Positions 27,594 through 35,710 of a stretch of 64,000 nt of DNA are shown here, piece after piece (within the stretch, counting starts at the first letter, position 1; every line of letters begins with the position of its first letter). The position numbers were made by a program, and so were the translations under genes. The stretch covers positions 42,967 through 106,966 of the forward strand of contig QHYK01000102.1 of the NCBI GenBank assembly GCA_003224085.1. Direction: 5' to 3'. The notes beneath the pieces are model-generated. The model ran no database searches, was not told where the DNA came from, and saw only the letters and a list, made by a program, of their open reading frames with translations. The stretch comes from Acidobacteriota bacterium. Lineage in GTDB: Bacteria; Acidobacteriota; Terriglobia; Acidiferrales; UBA7541.

Positions 27594-28258
27594 TTGGGAC
27601 CCTATAATGGGACTAAGCGAGATGGCGGCTGGATGGGCCGCGAACAGAGGGCAAGTCGGCTCTCTCCCGGTTAATCAACATAGCGCCCAGCCGGGCGGAA
27701 CTCCCTCATGGTGCAATCTCACGACCCTTGTTGGAGACAGGTTCTAAAAAGAGTTAGTTGTTCCTGCTCTCGCGTGGTTTTTTGCCCTTTTTCTTGGTTG
27801 TAACCAACAGAAAATACGCCACTTATATTTAAATACTATTTTATGGTATACTGGTTTTAGTTCTTCGGCACCATGATTCCTGTGCCCGCCACCCAGGTCT
27901 CGTCGCTCACCCTCTTCGATACAACGAACGCTTTACGTTTATGCTTTTTCTTTTCTTCCTCTTCCGTGGCTATTGCAGATCCCTGCGTGCACCACAGAAA
28001 CGCCCTTAACTTATTTTCTTTCATTGCCTTGCGGACTTCTTTGGTCACAACGGCGGGGTGCTAATAGGCCCTCTGCTCCCCCTGCACTCACGCGCCCCCA
28101 GCCACAACGCCGCAATTATCCACTTTGTGTTCAATTACTTGCAAGGTGCCCCGCCTGCATTTCTTTTCTTCTTCACGAGTGGGTACCCCCGCGGTCCACG
28201 GATTGGGGCCGCCCTGACAGTTGAGGGCGCCGTGTCGTCTATTCCACAGGAGCCAGGA
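27594..28258. other. Gene-poor, partly AT-rich gap before the ECF sigma gene
   Basis: About 660 bases separate the orphan gene from the sigma factor. The stretch 27790-27860 is AT-rich and contains a TTGGTTGTAACCAA dyad and TATACT, which look promoter-like. One short minus-strand open frame is listed separately. Nothing else is recognised. Confidence 0.4.
27857..28048 (-). CDS. Possible small charged protein
   Basis: A 63-codon open frame starts MTKEVRKAMKENKLRAFLWC and contains an EEEEKKKHKRK patch, ending GTGIMVPKN. The composition (Lys/Glu-rich, one hydrophobic patch) would be acceptable for a small cytosolic protein, and the frame is open for some codons further upstream. No family is recognised and no clear ribosome-binding site is seen, so it may be chance. 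Confidence 0.25.
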   Translation of the reverse strand: MTKEVRKAMKENKLRAFLWCTQGSAIATEEEEKKKHKRKAFVVSKRVSDETWVAGTGIMVPKN

Positions 28259-28975
28259 ATGGGAACTATGGGACTTGCGTTGCCTTGGAAGGCTAGAATC
28301 CTTCTCTCGCTGCGCGAACCTGCTGCGGCTGGCCCGCTGACGCAGGCAGGCAAATGGGGGATCCGAGTGGAACCTTCCGAGCATGTGACTGGCGGCCCAT
28401 TTGGGGCCGTCGCCGCTGCTGGCGAGGATGCCGCGCTGGCCGCTGCGTGCCAGGCGGGAGACCTGCGCGGCTACGAGCGGCTATACGCGCTGCACGGCGC
28501 CAAAATGAAGAACCTCGCACGCAACGTACTGGGCAGCTCCGCGGATGCCGATGACGCGGTGCAAGAAACGTTCCTGAAGGTGCAGCGGAGTATCGCCAGC
28601 TTTCGCGGGCAATCGAGTTTCGTCACGTGGACCTACCGGATCCTGATTAACACCTGCTACGACGCTCGGCGCAGCAAGTTGCGGAAGAAAGAGGTAGCAA
28701 CGGATGACGATTCCGAGCAAACGCCGCGCATCGAGCCACGTGCGCCCGGGGCGCATCCATCGCTGCGCATGGCGCTGGAGCGCGCGCTCGCAAAACTGAC
28801 GCGGCATCAGCGCGACGTTTTTCTGCTCTACGAAGTGGAGGGCTTCCGGCACGCCGAAATTGCCGGAATGCTCGAGATTACCGAGGCGGCCTCGAAGAAT
28901 ACGCTGTTTCAAGCGAAGAAGAATCTGCGGGAAATGCTGGAGCCTCCGCGAAGCAGTTCGGCGCACTTGCGGTAG
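28259..28975 (+). CDS. ECF-type RNA polymerase sigma factor
   Basis: This sigma-70-family extracytoplasmic-function factor of ~238 residues has region 2 at LAAACQAGDLRGYERLYALHGAKMKNLARNVLG...DADDAVQETFLKVQRSIASFRGQSSFVTWTYRILINTCYD (core binding and -10 recognition). Region 4 is at LERALAKLTRHQRDVFLLYEVEGFRHAEIAGMLEI (the HTH for -35 recognition). The frame is open to 28058, but ATG 28259 has an AGGAG site eight bases upstream and avoids a nonsense extension. It is followed by an anti-sigma factor and a DUF4097-like gene in one operon, so the usual release-on-envelope-signal control is expected. Confidence 0.87.
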   Translation: MGTMGLALPWKARILLSLREPAAAGPLTQAGKWGIRVEPSEHVTGGPFGAVAAAGEDAALAAACQAGDLRGYERLYALHGAKMKNLARNVLGSSADADDAVQETFLKVQRSIASFRGQSSFVTWTYRILINTCYDARRSKLRKKEVATDDDSEQTPRIEPRAPGAHPSLRMALERALAKLTRHQRDVFLLYEVEGFRHAEIAGMLEITEAASKNTLFQAKKNLREMLEPPRSSSAHLR

Positions 28976-29029
28976 GCGAGAACGGAGAAAAAACGCGTTG
29001 AATGGGGTGGTGAAGTTTGGTGAACGACG

Positions 29030-29698
29030 ATGAATGTGACTTGTAAGGATCGAGAGCGGATTTTCGAAGACGGCACCGCGGCTGAGTGGGCAGCGTTGGA
29101 AGCCCACGCGGCAAGCTGCGCGGCGTGCGCGGAAGAAATTCGCACGTGGAAGTCGCTGAGCGTGGCCGCAAAAGAGCTTCAGGAGTATTCGCCAAGTCCC
29201 GGGTTGTGGGCGCGCATTGAGCGCTCGTTTAGAGAAGAGGACGCTCGAAAGACGCAACGCGCAGGACGGAAGAGATGGTTTTCGTTTTTGCCAAACATCT
29301 CCTTGGGCTGGCAAACCGCACTGGCAGGCGCTTTGGTATTAATTCTGACCGTTTCCGTGAGTTGGATCCTTGTTATTCGTGACCGCCGGGTCCCATCAGG
29401 CAATCAAGATTCATCGCTGCTGAAGAGCGCAGCCCTCAAGGAGGTCGAAAGTACCGAGCGCGCCTACGAGAAAGCCATCGACAAACTAGCCGCGGAGGCC
29501 AAGCCGCAACTGGATGACCCGGTGACGCCGCTGATGGCGAATTACCACGAGAAACTGCTGCTGTTGGACAGCGCCATTGATGATTTGCGCGGCCAGGCGG
29601 GATTAAATCCCTCGAACGCGCAACTGCGCCGCCAGCTGCTGGCGATGTACCAGGAAAAGCAGCGCACGCTCGAAGAGGTTTTGGAGGCAGGAAAGTAA
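29030..29698 (+). CDS. Membrane anti-sigma factor with zinc-finger (zf-HC2-like) domain
   Basis: This 222-residue protein begins MNVTCKDRERIFEDG and has HAASCAAC, the H-x3-C-x2-C anti-sigma zinc motif, in the first 40 residues. One transmembrane helix (TALAGALVLILTVSVSWILVI, ~95-115) follows. The ~110-residue periplasmic part is helical (YEKAIDKLAAEAKP, DSAIDDLRGQ, LRRQLLAMYQEKQRTLEEVLE). It should sequester the sigma factor encoded 54 bp upstream. Its TAA stop overlaps the ATG of the next gene by one base. Confidence 0.85.
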   Translation: MNVTCKDRERIFEDGTAAEWAALEAHAASCAACAEEIRTWKSLSVAAKELQEYSPSPGLWARIERSFREEDARKTQRAGRKRWFSFLPNISLGWQTALAGALVLILTVSVSWILVIRDRRVPSGNQDSSLLKSAALKEVESTERAYEKAIDKLAAEAKPQLDDPVTPLMANYHEKLLLLDSAIDDLRGQAGLNPSNAQLRRQLLAMYQEKQRTLEEVLEAGK

Positions 29699-31326
29699 TG
29701 AATCAGCCCAGCCGGAATTTTTGCAAAGGAGTGGGATTGCTGTACGCGATGTTTTTTGCCGCGGGGAAACCGGCGCTGGCCGCAAATCCCGGCCAGGAGC
29801 AAGTGTCCAGGGATTTTCAAAAAACCGTGACGCTCGGCTCGGGACAGTCGGTGCACATCGAACACAAGTTTGGAGAAGTACGAGTCCGCGGCGAATCGGG
29901 ACGCGACGTGAAAATCTCCGCCACGATTCGCGTTCAAGCCAGTTCGCACGATGAGGCGCAATCCTTCGCCGACAAGATTCAAATCGAGGTTGACCAAACC
30001 GCCGAAGACGTGCGCATCAGGACCATCTATCCTGATGAAGTGAGGCGCTTGTTTCATTTTGGCAAAAACACTTCCTACTCGGTGAACTACGACATCGCGA
30101 TGCCCTCGGACGCCCCGCTGAATGTGCGAAACAGTTTTGGCAGCACGGAAGCTTCCGGTACCCACGCCAGCGTGGATATTGAGAACCGCCACGGCAGCAT
30201 TTCCGCTCGTGATGTTGGACCGGCGCGCGTCAACAATTCCTTCGGGGGTATCGAGGTTACTGGTGTGGCCGGGAACACCTCAGTGACGGACACCAACGGT
30301 CCCGTCCAAGTGTCCGACGTTAAGGGCGCACTCGAAGTGCGCAACCGCTTCGGCCGCATCACCACGAAAGATATTCAAGGAGCCGCGACCATTAACGGCG
30401 GCAATGGAGACGTGACGCTGTCCGGCGCCGCATCGGCAACCGTTACAACCTCTTTTGCGAGCGTGGACGCGCGCAACATCAAGGGCGACCTTACCGTGCA
30501 CGACAATAACGGCACCGTCGAAATCGCCGCGATTGGCGGAGCCGCGGACGTCACCAACAGTTTTGGAAATGTAACTCTTTCCGATGTCCGCGGACAGGTG
30601 GTATGCACCACCAACAACGGTCGTGTGAAAGGAAGTGCCCTCGCGGGCAGCTCCGTCACCATTCATGATTCCTACGGGAACATCGAACTGGACACCATTA
30701 GCAACATGCTGGATGCGGGGACGATGAATGGAAGGATCACCGTTCGCGATGCGCGCGGAGCCGTCACTCTCAAGACTTCTTTTGGCGCCATCGACGCCGC
30801 AAATATTCCGAAGGGAATCAGGGCAACGAATGGGAATGGAGCCATCACCCTGGCGGACATTGGTGGCGACACCTACGCAAAAACGAGTTCTGGCAGTGTC
30901 TTGATCGAGCGCGTGAACGGGAATCTGACCGTGGAAAACAACAACGGCTCGGTGACGGCGCGTAACATCAAGGGCGACGCCAGCGTGAGAACCTCCTTCT
31001 CCGGCGTGACCCTGGACGGGATCGGCGGCCGCATCACCGTGGACAATCAGAACGGAGCGATCGCAGTCACGGCCGCGCGCCCTGCAAGCGGCTGCCGCGA
31101 TATTTCGCTGAAGACCTCTTTCTCGTCCATCCGCGTGCAAGTTCCACAGGGCTTGGGGTACAACCTTAGCGGACACACGTCGTTCGGCAGGATCACTTCC
31201 GAGCTGCCGGTGACTTCGACAGGAAACATCGGGGGAGACACGCTGAACGGGACGATTGGTTCCGGCGGCTGCTTGCTTCAGCTCAACAATGCGAACGGAA
31301 GCATCGAGATCACCAAAGCGCCTTAA
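29698..31326 (+). CDS. Secreted DUF4097-like repeat protein (beta-solenoid)
   Basis: This 542-residue exported protein has an N-terminal signal (GLLYAMFFAAGKPALA) and then about 20 short repeats alternating NSFG/TSFG and NxNG turns (LNVRNSFGSTEAS, VTDTNGPVQVSDVKG, VTNSFGNVTLSDVRG, VTVENNNGSVTARNIKG). This pattern is typical of DUF4097/DUF2807-like putative adhesins that fold as right-handed beta-helices. It is co-transcribed and coupled with the sigma/anti-sigma pair, so it is probably a target or a sensor partner of that envelope-stress circuit. DUF4097 proteins next to sigma/anti-sigma genes are common in Acidobacteria (memory). Confidence 0.75.
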   Translation: MNQPSRNFCKGVGLLYAMFFAAGKPALAANPGQEQVSRDFQKTVTLGSGQSVHIEHKFGEVRVRGESGRDVKISATIRVQASSHDEAQSFADKIQIEVDQTAEDVRIRTIYPDEVRRLFHFGKNTSYSVNYDIAMPSDAPLNVRNSFGSTEASGTHASVDIENRHGSISARDVGPARVNNSFGGIEVTGVAGNTSVTDTNGPVQVSDVKGALEVRNRFGRITTKDIQGAATINGGNGDVTLSGAASATVTTSFASVDARNIKGDLTVHDNNGTVEIAAIGGAADVTNSFGNVTLSDVRGQVVCTTNNGRVKGSALAGSSVTIHDSYGNIELDTISNMLDAGTMNGRITVRDARGAVTLKTSFGAIDAANIPKGIRATNGNGAITLADIGGDTYAKTSSGSVLIERVNGNLTVENNNGSVTARNIKGDASVRTSFSGVTLDGIGGRITVDNQNGAIAVTAARPASGCRDISLKTSFSSIRVQVPQGLGYNLSGHTSFGRITSELPVTSTGNIGGDTLNGTIGSGGCLLQLNNANGSIEITKAP

Positions 31327-31446
31327 TTATGGACACCCGCGCTCGTCACTTTTGGCATCTCGACAGCGCGAAGGGAAGCATCAAGACTAGCAAGCGCCGT
31401 AAATTCAGTTGGGAGCGGCTAGTCGTGAAGGATTCTGCGCCCGAGT

Positions 31447-31917
31447 TTATCTAGTGGCTGCACGCGCGCGGGACAAGGCGAACGCTTTCTTCAGGACGCT
31501 CGTCGCCTTTTCCGTCAAATGGAATTTGCCGAGCTCATCTTCCCGCGCAAAGGCCAAATCGGTTACGTCGCTGCCGGCTTGTGGTTCGCCACCAACAACT
31601 TCGCAGAGATAGTCGGCAATGACGTAATGGAAACGAGGTTTTTTCTTGTCTTCCGCGGCGGCCCCATCTTGGAAATAGATGCGGTCGAAAAGTTCAATTA
31701 ACTCCAAAACGCGAACCTCGAGCCCGGTCTCTTCGCGCAATTCACGGCGGACGGCTTCTTCGAGGGTTTCGCCAATCTCGATAGTGCCTCCCGGAATAGA
31801 CCATTCGCCTAGCAACGGCTCCGTGCCGCGGCGAATGAGCACAGCGCGGCCGCGATCAATAATCACGCCCCCCACGCCCATCACCGGGCGGTTCGGGTAT
31901 TCTCTGGAAAAGGCCAT
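31447..31917 (-). CDS. NUDIX hydrolase
   Basis: This 156-residue pyrophosphohydrolase has a complete Nudix box, GGTIEIGETLEEAVRRELREETGL (Gx5Ex7REUxEExGU), at residues ~43-66. The surrounding text (VGGVIIDRGRAVLIRRG...GEWSIPGG) is typical of the ADP-ribose/nucleotide-sugar or 8-oxo-dGTP type branches, but the substrate cannot be decided. Divergent from the LysW-like gene. Confidence 0.88.
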   Translation of the reverse strand: MAFSREYPNRPVMGVGGVIIDRGRAVLIRRGTEPLLGEWSIPGGTIEIGETLEEAVRRELREETGLEVRVLELIELFDRIYFQDGAAAEDKKKPRFHYVIADYLCEVVGGEPQAGSDVTDLAFAREDELGKFHLTEKATSVLKKAFALSRARAATR

Positions 31918-32009
31918 TCAGCGAGCCCTCGGATTCGCCGCGCTCTGGCGCTGCTCGCCGGCCTCATGAACTTGAGGTGCTGTTGACGACAGCTTCCACG
32001 CGCAAAAGC

Positions 32010-32036
32010 TTGAATTTCCATGCCTCGGTATATAAT
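32010..32036 (+). promoter_or_regulatory. Sigma-70-like promoter of the LysW-like gene
   Basis: TTGAAT (32010-32015) and a perfect TATAAT (32031-32036) are separated by 15 bases. Transcription would start near 32043, which rules out the ATG at 32020 as a start for the downstream gene. Confidence 0.5.
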
Positions 32037-32106
32037 ACGCTGCAGGGTGGCGGGGACGGTCCTGGTGCCGCCACGCATGGCAAAAAAGCTTACGGAGGCT
32101 GGACCC

Positions 32107-32361
32107 GTGATCCGTTGCCCAGAGTGTTCCGCAGAAATTGACGTTGACGAAGACGAAGTCGAGGAAGGCGAGATTCTAAGCTGCCCGGAGTGCGAATCCG
32201 AGCTCGAAGTGTCGCAGACGCATCCCGTCCATTTGAACGTGATCTCCGATGATTTGGATGAAGAGGAAGAGGAGGAAGAAGAAGAGGAGACCGAGATGGG
32301 CGAGGATGGCGATTACTCGGACGAGGAAGAAGAGGAATACGAAGAAGAAGACGAGGAATGA
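32107..32361 (+). CDS. LysW-like zinc ribbon with a long acidic tail
   Basis: An 84-residue protein. It begins VIRCPECSAEIDVDEDEVEEGEILSCPECESELEV, a two-knuckle (CPEC/CPEC) zinc ribbon closely resembling LysW, the amino-group carrier protein of LysW-mediated lysine/arginine biosynthesis. LysW ends in EDWGE; here the core is instead followed by ~40 almost purely Asp/Glu residues ending EDEE. GTG 32107 has GGAGG eight bases upstream; an alternative ATG lies at 32077 (MAKKLTEAGP). No lysX/argX partner is adjacent, so a carrier role is not supported by context. It could be an acidic zinc-ribbon protein of another role. Confidence 0.65.
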   Translation: MIRCPECSAEIDVDEDEVEEGEILSCPECESELEVSQTHPVHLNVISDDLDEEEEEEEEEETEMGEDGDYSDEEEEEYEEEDEE

Positions 32362-32431
32362 AGGGCCAATTCCCGGCTCCTGGCATCCCTGCTGCACGCC
32401 CCGCCATCGAATTCAAGAGGAACATCCCGCG

Positions 32432-32878
32432 ATGAATCAACTTGCAGGAACGCTGCTCGTTTGTCCGAGTGTGCTGCTGCTCACGCTGGCGGCCCTTCCA
32501 GCGAAGGCACTGGGAGGGGCACCAAACTCCGCCATTTCCGTGCAGGATTCTTCGTCGAAAGCGGAGAAACCGGGCAAGAAAAAATACAGCCACGCGAATG
32601 ATTTCCTGATCCGGGGAACGGTCTTCAACGAAAAGGCGTTTGCGTTTCCCGGCGTTGACGTGCGCTTCCGCAAGGTGGGGGAAAAGAAGTTCAAGTGGGA
32701 AACCTATACGAACTCGCGAGGCGAATTCGCGCAGCGTGTTCCAGAAGGTTCGAATTATGAGGTTCTGGTTCACATGAAGGGATTTTCCGATCAGACGCGC
32801 ACCATCGAGGCGATGGGCGGAGGAAACGAAGAAAACGTGGCGTTTCGCATGCAGCCAATCGCGGGAGACAAGAAATGA
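32432..32878 (+). CDS. Secreted carboxypeptidase-regulatory-like domain protein
   Basis: This ~148-residue exported protein starts MNQLAGTLLVCPSVLLLTLAA (signal peptide) and contains a Gly/Asn-turn beta sandwich: LIRGTVFNEKAFAFPGVDVRFRKV...NSRGEFAQRVPEGSNYEVLVHMKGF. The start at 32432 excludes the 61 Lys/Arg-rich residues of the longer open frame, which are out-of-frame reading of the acidic tail upstream. It overlaps the next gene by ATGA and is followed by a paralogue, so the two form an operon. Such proteins are usually periplasmic or surface modules. Confidence 0.7.
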   Translation: MNQLAGTLLVCPSVLLLTLAALPAKALGGAPNSAISVQDSSSKAEKPGKKKYSHANDFLIRGTVFNEKAFAFPGVDVRFRKVGEKKFKWETYTNSRGEFAQRVPEGSNYEVLVHMKGFSDQTRTIEAMGGGNEENVAFRMQPIAGDKK

Positions 32879-33237
32879 AGCATGGACGACGCATGTTTTT
32901 CTTCGTGACATTGATGGCGCTCTTGCCGATCGCGGCGGGCGCCCAGGACAAGAAGCACGAAGCGCAGCTGCGGACGGTACGCGGCGTGGTGACCGACAAA
33001 TCCGACAACCCCCTTTCCGGCAGCGTAGTTTTCTTGAAGAACATGCGGACCAACTCCGTCCGAAGCAGCTATACGGATGACACGGGAAGCTACCGTTTCA
33101 GCGGACTCGACCCGAACGCGGACTACGAGCTGCACGCAGAAAAAGACAATGCGAAATCTACCATACGCACGGTGTCGAGTTTCGACTCCCGCAAAGACAT
33201 CGTCCTAAATCTCAAGGTGGACAAGAAGAAAGGCTGA
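32875..33237 (+). CDS. Second secreted carboxypeptidase-regulatory-like domain protein
   Basis: This 120-residue exported protein has a signal peptide (MFFFVTLMALLPIAAGAQ) and then TVRGVVTDKSDNPLSGSVVFLKN...YTDDTGSYRFSGLDPNADYELHAEKD, a clear CarboxypepD_reg-like fold. It overlaps the preceding gene by 4 bp and shares its architecture, so the pair probably arose by duplication. Its role is unknown. Confidence 0.75.
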   Translation: MKHGRRMFFFVTLMALLPIAAGAQDKKHEAQLRTVRGVVTDKSDNPLSGSVVFLKNMRTNSVRSSYTDDTGSYRFSGLDPNADYELHAEKDNAKSTIRTVSSFDSRKDIVLNLKVDKKKG

Positions 33238-33432
33238 ATTCATCGAGCCCATTTATGCTAGTCCATTTCCGTGCTCATGCCTGATGCCTGATTCATCGAG
33301 ACAACAACATCTTTGCAAGCGCGAAGAAACCCTTTCTGCCGCCGGGGAATCCAACGCGGGAACGAGAATTTTCTGGAAACTCCGCATTTCATCCTTGCTG
33401 CGATTGGCTGTCCCGGGAGGTAATCGACATCG

Positions 33433-34251
33433 ATGATGGGAAACGGAAATGGCAGGGCAAAGTATGTCTTGAGGACCCTGATGGTGATGGCGCTTCTCGC
33501 GGGACCGGCGTTAGCGCAACAACCTGGGGCTCAGCCCTCCGGACCTGCCCCGGAGAAAACGCCGTTCAACGATCCACAAAGCAATTCGGAAAAGAAAAAG
33601 ATCGAGACTCCCGGCGACAAGGGCAATAAGAGCCAGGATCGACAGACTGACGCCAGCGGTACTTCCAAGGACCGCCTTTTTTTCACGCTGCCAAATTTTC
33701 TCACGCTGGAAAACGCAAACCAAGTTCCGCCGCTCACGGCCGGACAAAAGTTCAAGGTCGTGGCGCGGAGTTCGTTCGATTACGTTCAATACCCGTGGTA
33801 TGGATTCCTGGCGGGAATTGGCCAGGCAGAAAACAGCGAGGCCGGCTACGGCCAGGGCGCGCAAGGCTACGGGAAGCGCTTCGGAGCTGCGGCTGCGGAT
33901 GGGACCATAGAGAACTTCATGACCAGCGCGGTCCTGCCATCTCTGCTGCGTCAGGATCCGCGATTCTTTCAATCCGGCCACGGCGGCTTTCGTCGCCGCA
34001 CCTGGTATGCGCTCACCCGCATCCTCGTGACACGCGGCGACAATGGAAAATCCCAATTCAACTATTCCGAGGTCTTCGGAAGCGCGTTTTCGGCGGCCGT
34101 TTCCACCTATAGTTACCACCCTCACGCGGACAGGAGGGTTGGAAACACAGCAAAAGTTTGGGGAACACAAGTCGGATATGACTCGCTGACGTATGTAGTG
34201 AAGGAGTTCTGGCCCGACATTCGGCGCAAACTGCGGAAGAAAAAGGAATAG
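33433..34251 (+). CDS. Exported protein of unknown function
   Basis: This 272-residue exported protein has a signal peptide (LRTLMVMALLAGPALAQ), a Gln/Pro/Ser-rich linker to ~75, then a conserved-looking domain beginning RLFFTLPNFLTLENANQVPPLTAGQKF with YPWYGFLAGIGQ, YGQGAQGYGKRFGAAAADG and a basic C-terminus. I recall similar acidobacterial hypothetical proteins with the LPNFLTV/NA core and YGKRxGAxxAD segment. No enzymatic motif is seen. It seems to stand alone. Confidence 0.6.
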   Translation: MMGNGNGRAKYVLRTLMVMALLAGPALAQQPGAQPSGPAPEKTPFNDPQSNSEKKKIETPGDKGNKSQDRQTDASGTSKDRLFFTLPNFLTLENANQVPPLTAGQKFKVVARSSFDYVQYPWYGFLAGIGQAENSEAGYGQGAQGYGKRFGAAAADGTIENFMTSAVLPSLLRQDPRFFQSGHGGFRRRTWYALTRILVTRGDNGKSQFNYSEVFGSAFSAAVSTYSYHPHADRRVGNTAKVWGTQVGYDSLTYVVKEFWPDIRRKLRKKKE

Positions 34252-34264
34252 AGTCTCTTCGTTG

Positions 34265-34500
34265 CTACTCCATCAGCCGCGGGAGCGCGCCAGGCTGCAG
34301 AACGCTATTGACGGTCGTCGCGCGATTGCTCTGCAAGAGAATTTCCGAGTGGACCTGCGTTTTGAAGCCATCCTTTGAGAACGTCGCGGAATAGGCAGCG
34401 ATGGGGAGGTCCACAATGCTAAACGAACCATCGGATTTTGTTTTCGTCTCTTGCTCCAGTCCCGTAGCTCGCCGTAAAACAGGTCCCCAGAGGGCCATTT
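34265..34500 (-). pseudogene. Fragment of a TonB-receptor N-terminal carboxypeptidase-regulatory domain
   Basis: On the minus strand, ATGLEQETKTKSDGSFSIVDLPIAAYSATFSKDGFKTQ and ATTVNSVLQPG correspond to the second half of the regulatory domain of Oar-like receptors. The first half, plug and barrel are missing, and a stop follows (PRLME). The fragment ends close to the 24-bp repeats. It is a remnant left at what looks like the left edge of the accessory island. Confidence 0.6.
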
Positions 34501-34568
34501 TCAGCCTGATTTCGAGCCCAAGTAGGACTTTATAAGCTATTGTATTTTTGTGGTTTATTTCATGTAAA

Positions 34569-34664
34569 GCATAATATGCTTGTATTGGCACGGCACAATA
34601 TACTTGCATAGACACAGCATAATATGCTTGTAACGGCACAGCATCATTTGCTTGTAATGACCCG
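34569..34664. repeat. Four tandem 24-bp repeats upstream of the Fic pseudogene
   Basis: Units at 34569-34592, 34593-34616, 34617-34640 and 34641-34664 share a core like GCATAATATGCTTGTA; each core is nearly palindromic (AGCATAATATGCT). They end 17 bases before the Fic start codon. Spacing of 24 bp (about two helical turns plus 3) and AT-rich dyads suggest a cooperative operator. Confidence 0.75.
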
Positions 34665-34681
34665 AACGATGGTGAGAGTTT

Positions 34682-35499
34682 ATGGCGAGTCCGACCGCGC
34701 GCGTGGGCGACAGCACGCCCTGGTACGCGTCGTTCTGGGAATTCTGCGCACGCTACAGCGCCGAACGGTTCGGCGATGAATGGCACCTGTCCGCCGAGGA
34801 AGTCGCTCTGGCTGCACGGCGAAAGACAGTCGTCCCCGAGCAGATCGTGGTGTGCAGCCCGAAGGGCACCAATCACCTGATCAACCTCTTGCACGGCACG
34901 TCGCTCTATGACCTGAAGGTGCCGGGGATGCCACCCGCGGAGAATCTCGTGATGAGGGACGGGCTGCGTCTGTGCTCAACGGCGGCGTCGCTGGTGGGAG
35001 TGGGAGAGATCTTCTTCGCCCGGAATCCGGTTGAGTCGCCGGTGGTGCTGGCGCCCTCGCCGACGAATCGGACCTTCCACGGCTCCTGCTCGACGGCGGC
35101 TACTCGACAAAGACGGGTTATCTCGGCGGGGCATTCCGCCGCATCGGGCGCGCCGAACCGGCGGACGAGATTGTCCGCGCGATGAAGCGCGCCGGATATG
35201 ACGTGCGTGAAAGCGATCCGTTCGAAGCGGGCCAGACGTTTGGCAGGCCGCGGGCGAAGGCCGCACCGATCGTGGGCCGCCTGGAGATGATGTGGCAGGC
35301 GACGCGCGAGACAGTCATCAAGAATTTCCCGAAAGCGCCGGGGTTGCCGGAGGACAAGAACGCGTATCTGCGGAACGTCGATGAAATCTACCAGAGCGAC
35401 GCCTACCACTCGCTGTCGATCGAAGGCTACTCGGTCACGCCGGATCTAATCGAAAAGGTCCGCCAGGGCGGGTGGAACCCGGAATTCAGACCCCACTGA
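34682..35499 (+). pseudogene. Fic-family protein, frameshifted and truncated before the Fic core
   Basis: The first frame reads WYASFWEFCARYSAERFGDEWHLSAE...PKGTNHLINLLHGTSLYDL, matching the N-terminal domain of large Fic-family proteins. At about 35053 the sense moves to another frame (LADESDLPRLLLDGGYSTKTG...IVRAMKRAGYDVRESDPFE). It then reaches YLRNVDEIYQSDAYHSLSIEGYSVTPDLI and GGWNPEF before a stop at 35499. The downstream Fic domain with the HPFxxGNGR AMPylation loop is missing. Two independent lesions make a functional product unlikely. Confidence 0.75.
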
Positions 35500-35710
35500 T
35501 TCCACGTAACTTACTCATTCTACTAAAAGAGAAAAACGCCAAAAACACTGGATTCGCCCAACTGAGGTACACGCCGGGTACACGGTGGCCTCGGGGGTCA
35601 CTTCAAAACCGGTGGTTCCTGAAGTCTCGCGCAGGGCTCCTCACGTGGAACGTGCCACGCTTAAGGTTGTCCCCAGTTCTGCGTCAAGGCCGCACCAAGC
35701 CTTCTGGCAG
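35500..35710. other. Island-internal gap with an integrase-tail-like motif
   Basis: 211 bases between the Fic remnant and the beta-propeller gene. At 35564-35583 it carries GGTACACGCCGGGTACACG, nearly identical to the sequence at the end of the integrase at about 45196-45214 (GGTACACGGCGGGTACACG). No gene is seen otherwise. Confidence 0.4.

Noticed and set aside
28058..28258. 67-residue N-terminal extension of the sigma factor
   Set aside because: The extension has no sigma-like content; ATG 28259 with an AGGAG site is a better start.
32249..32431. Lys/Arg-rich N-terminal extension of the first carboxypeptidase-regulatory protein
   Set aside because: It is out-of-frame reading of the acidic tail of the LysW-like gene; the signal peptide begins at 32432.
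34569..34664. Possible CRISPR array
   Set aside because: Four abutting 24-bp units without unique spacers; operator-like tandem repeat.
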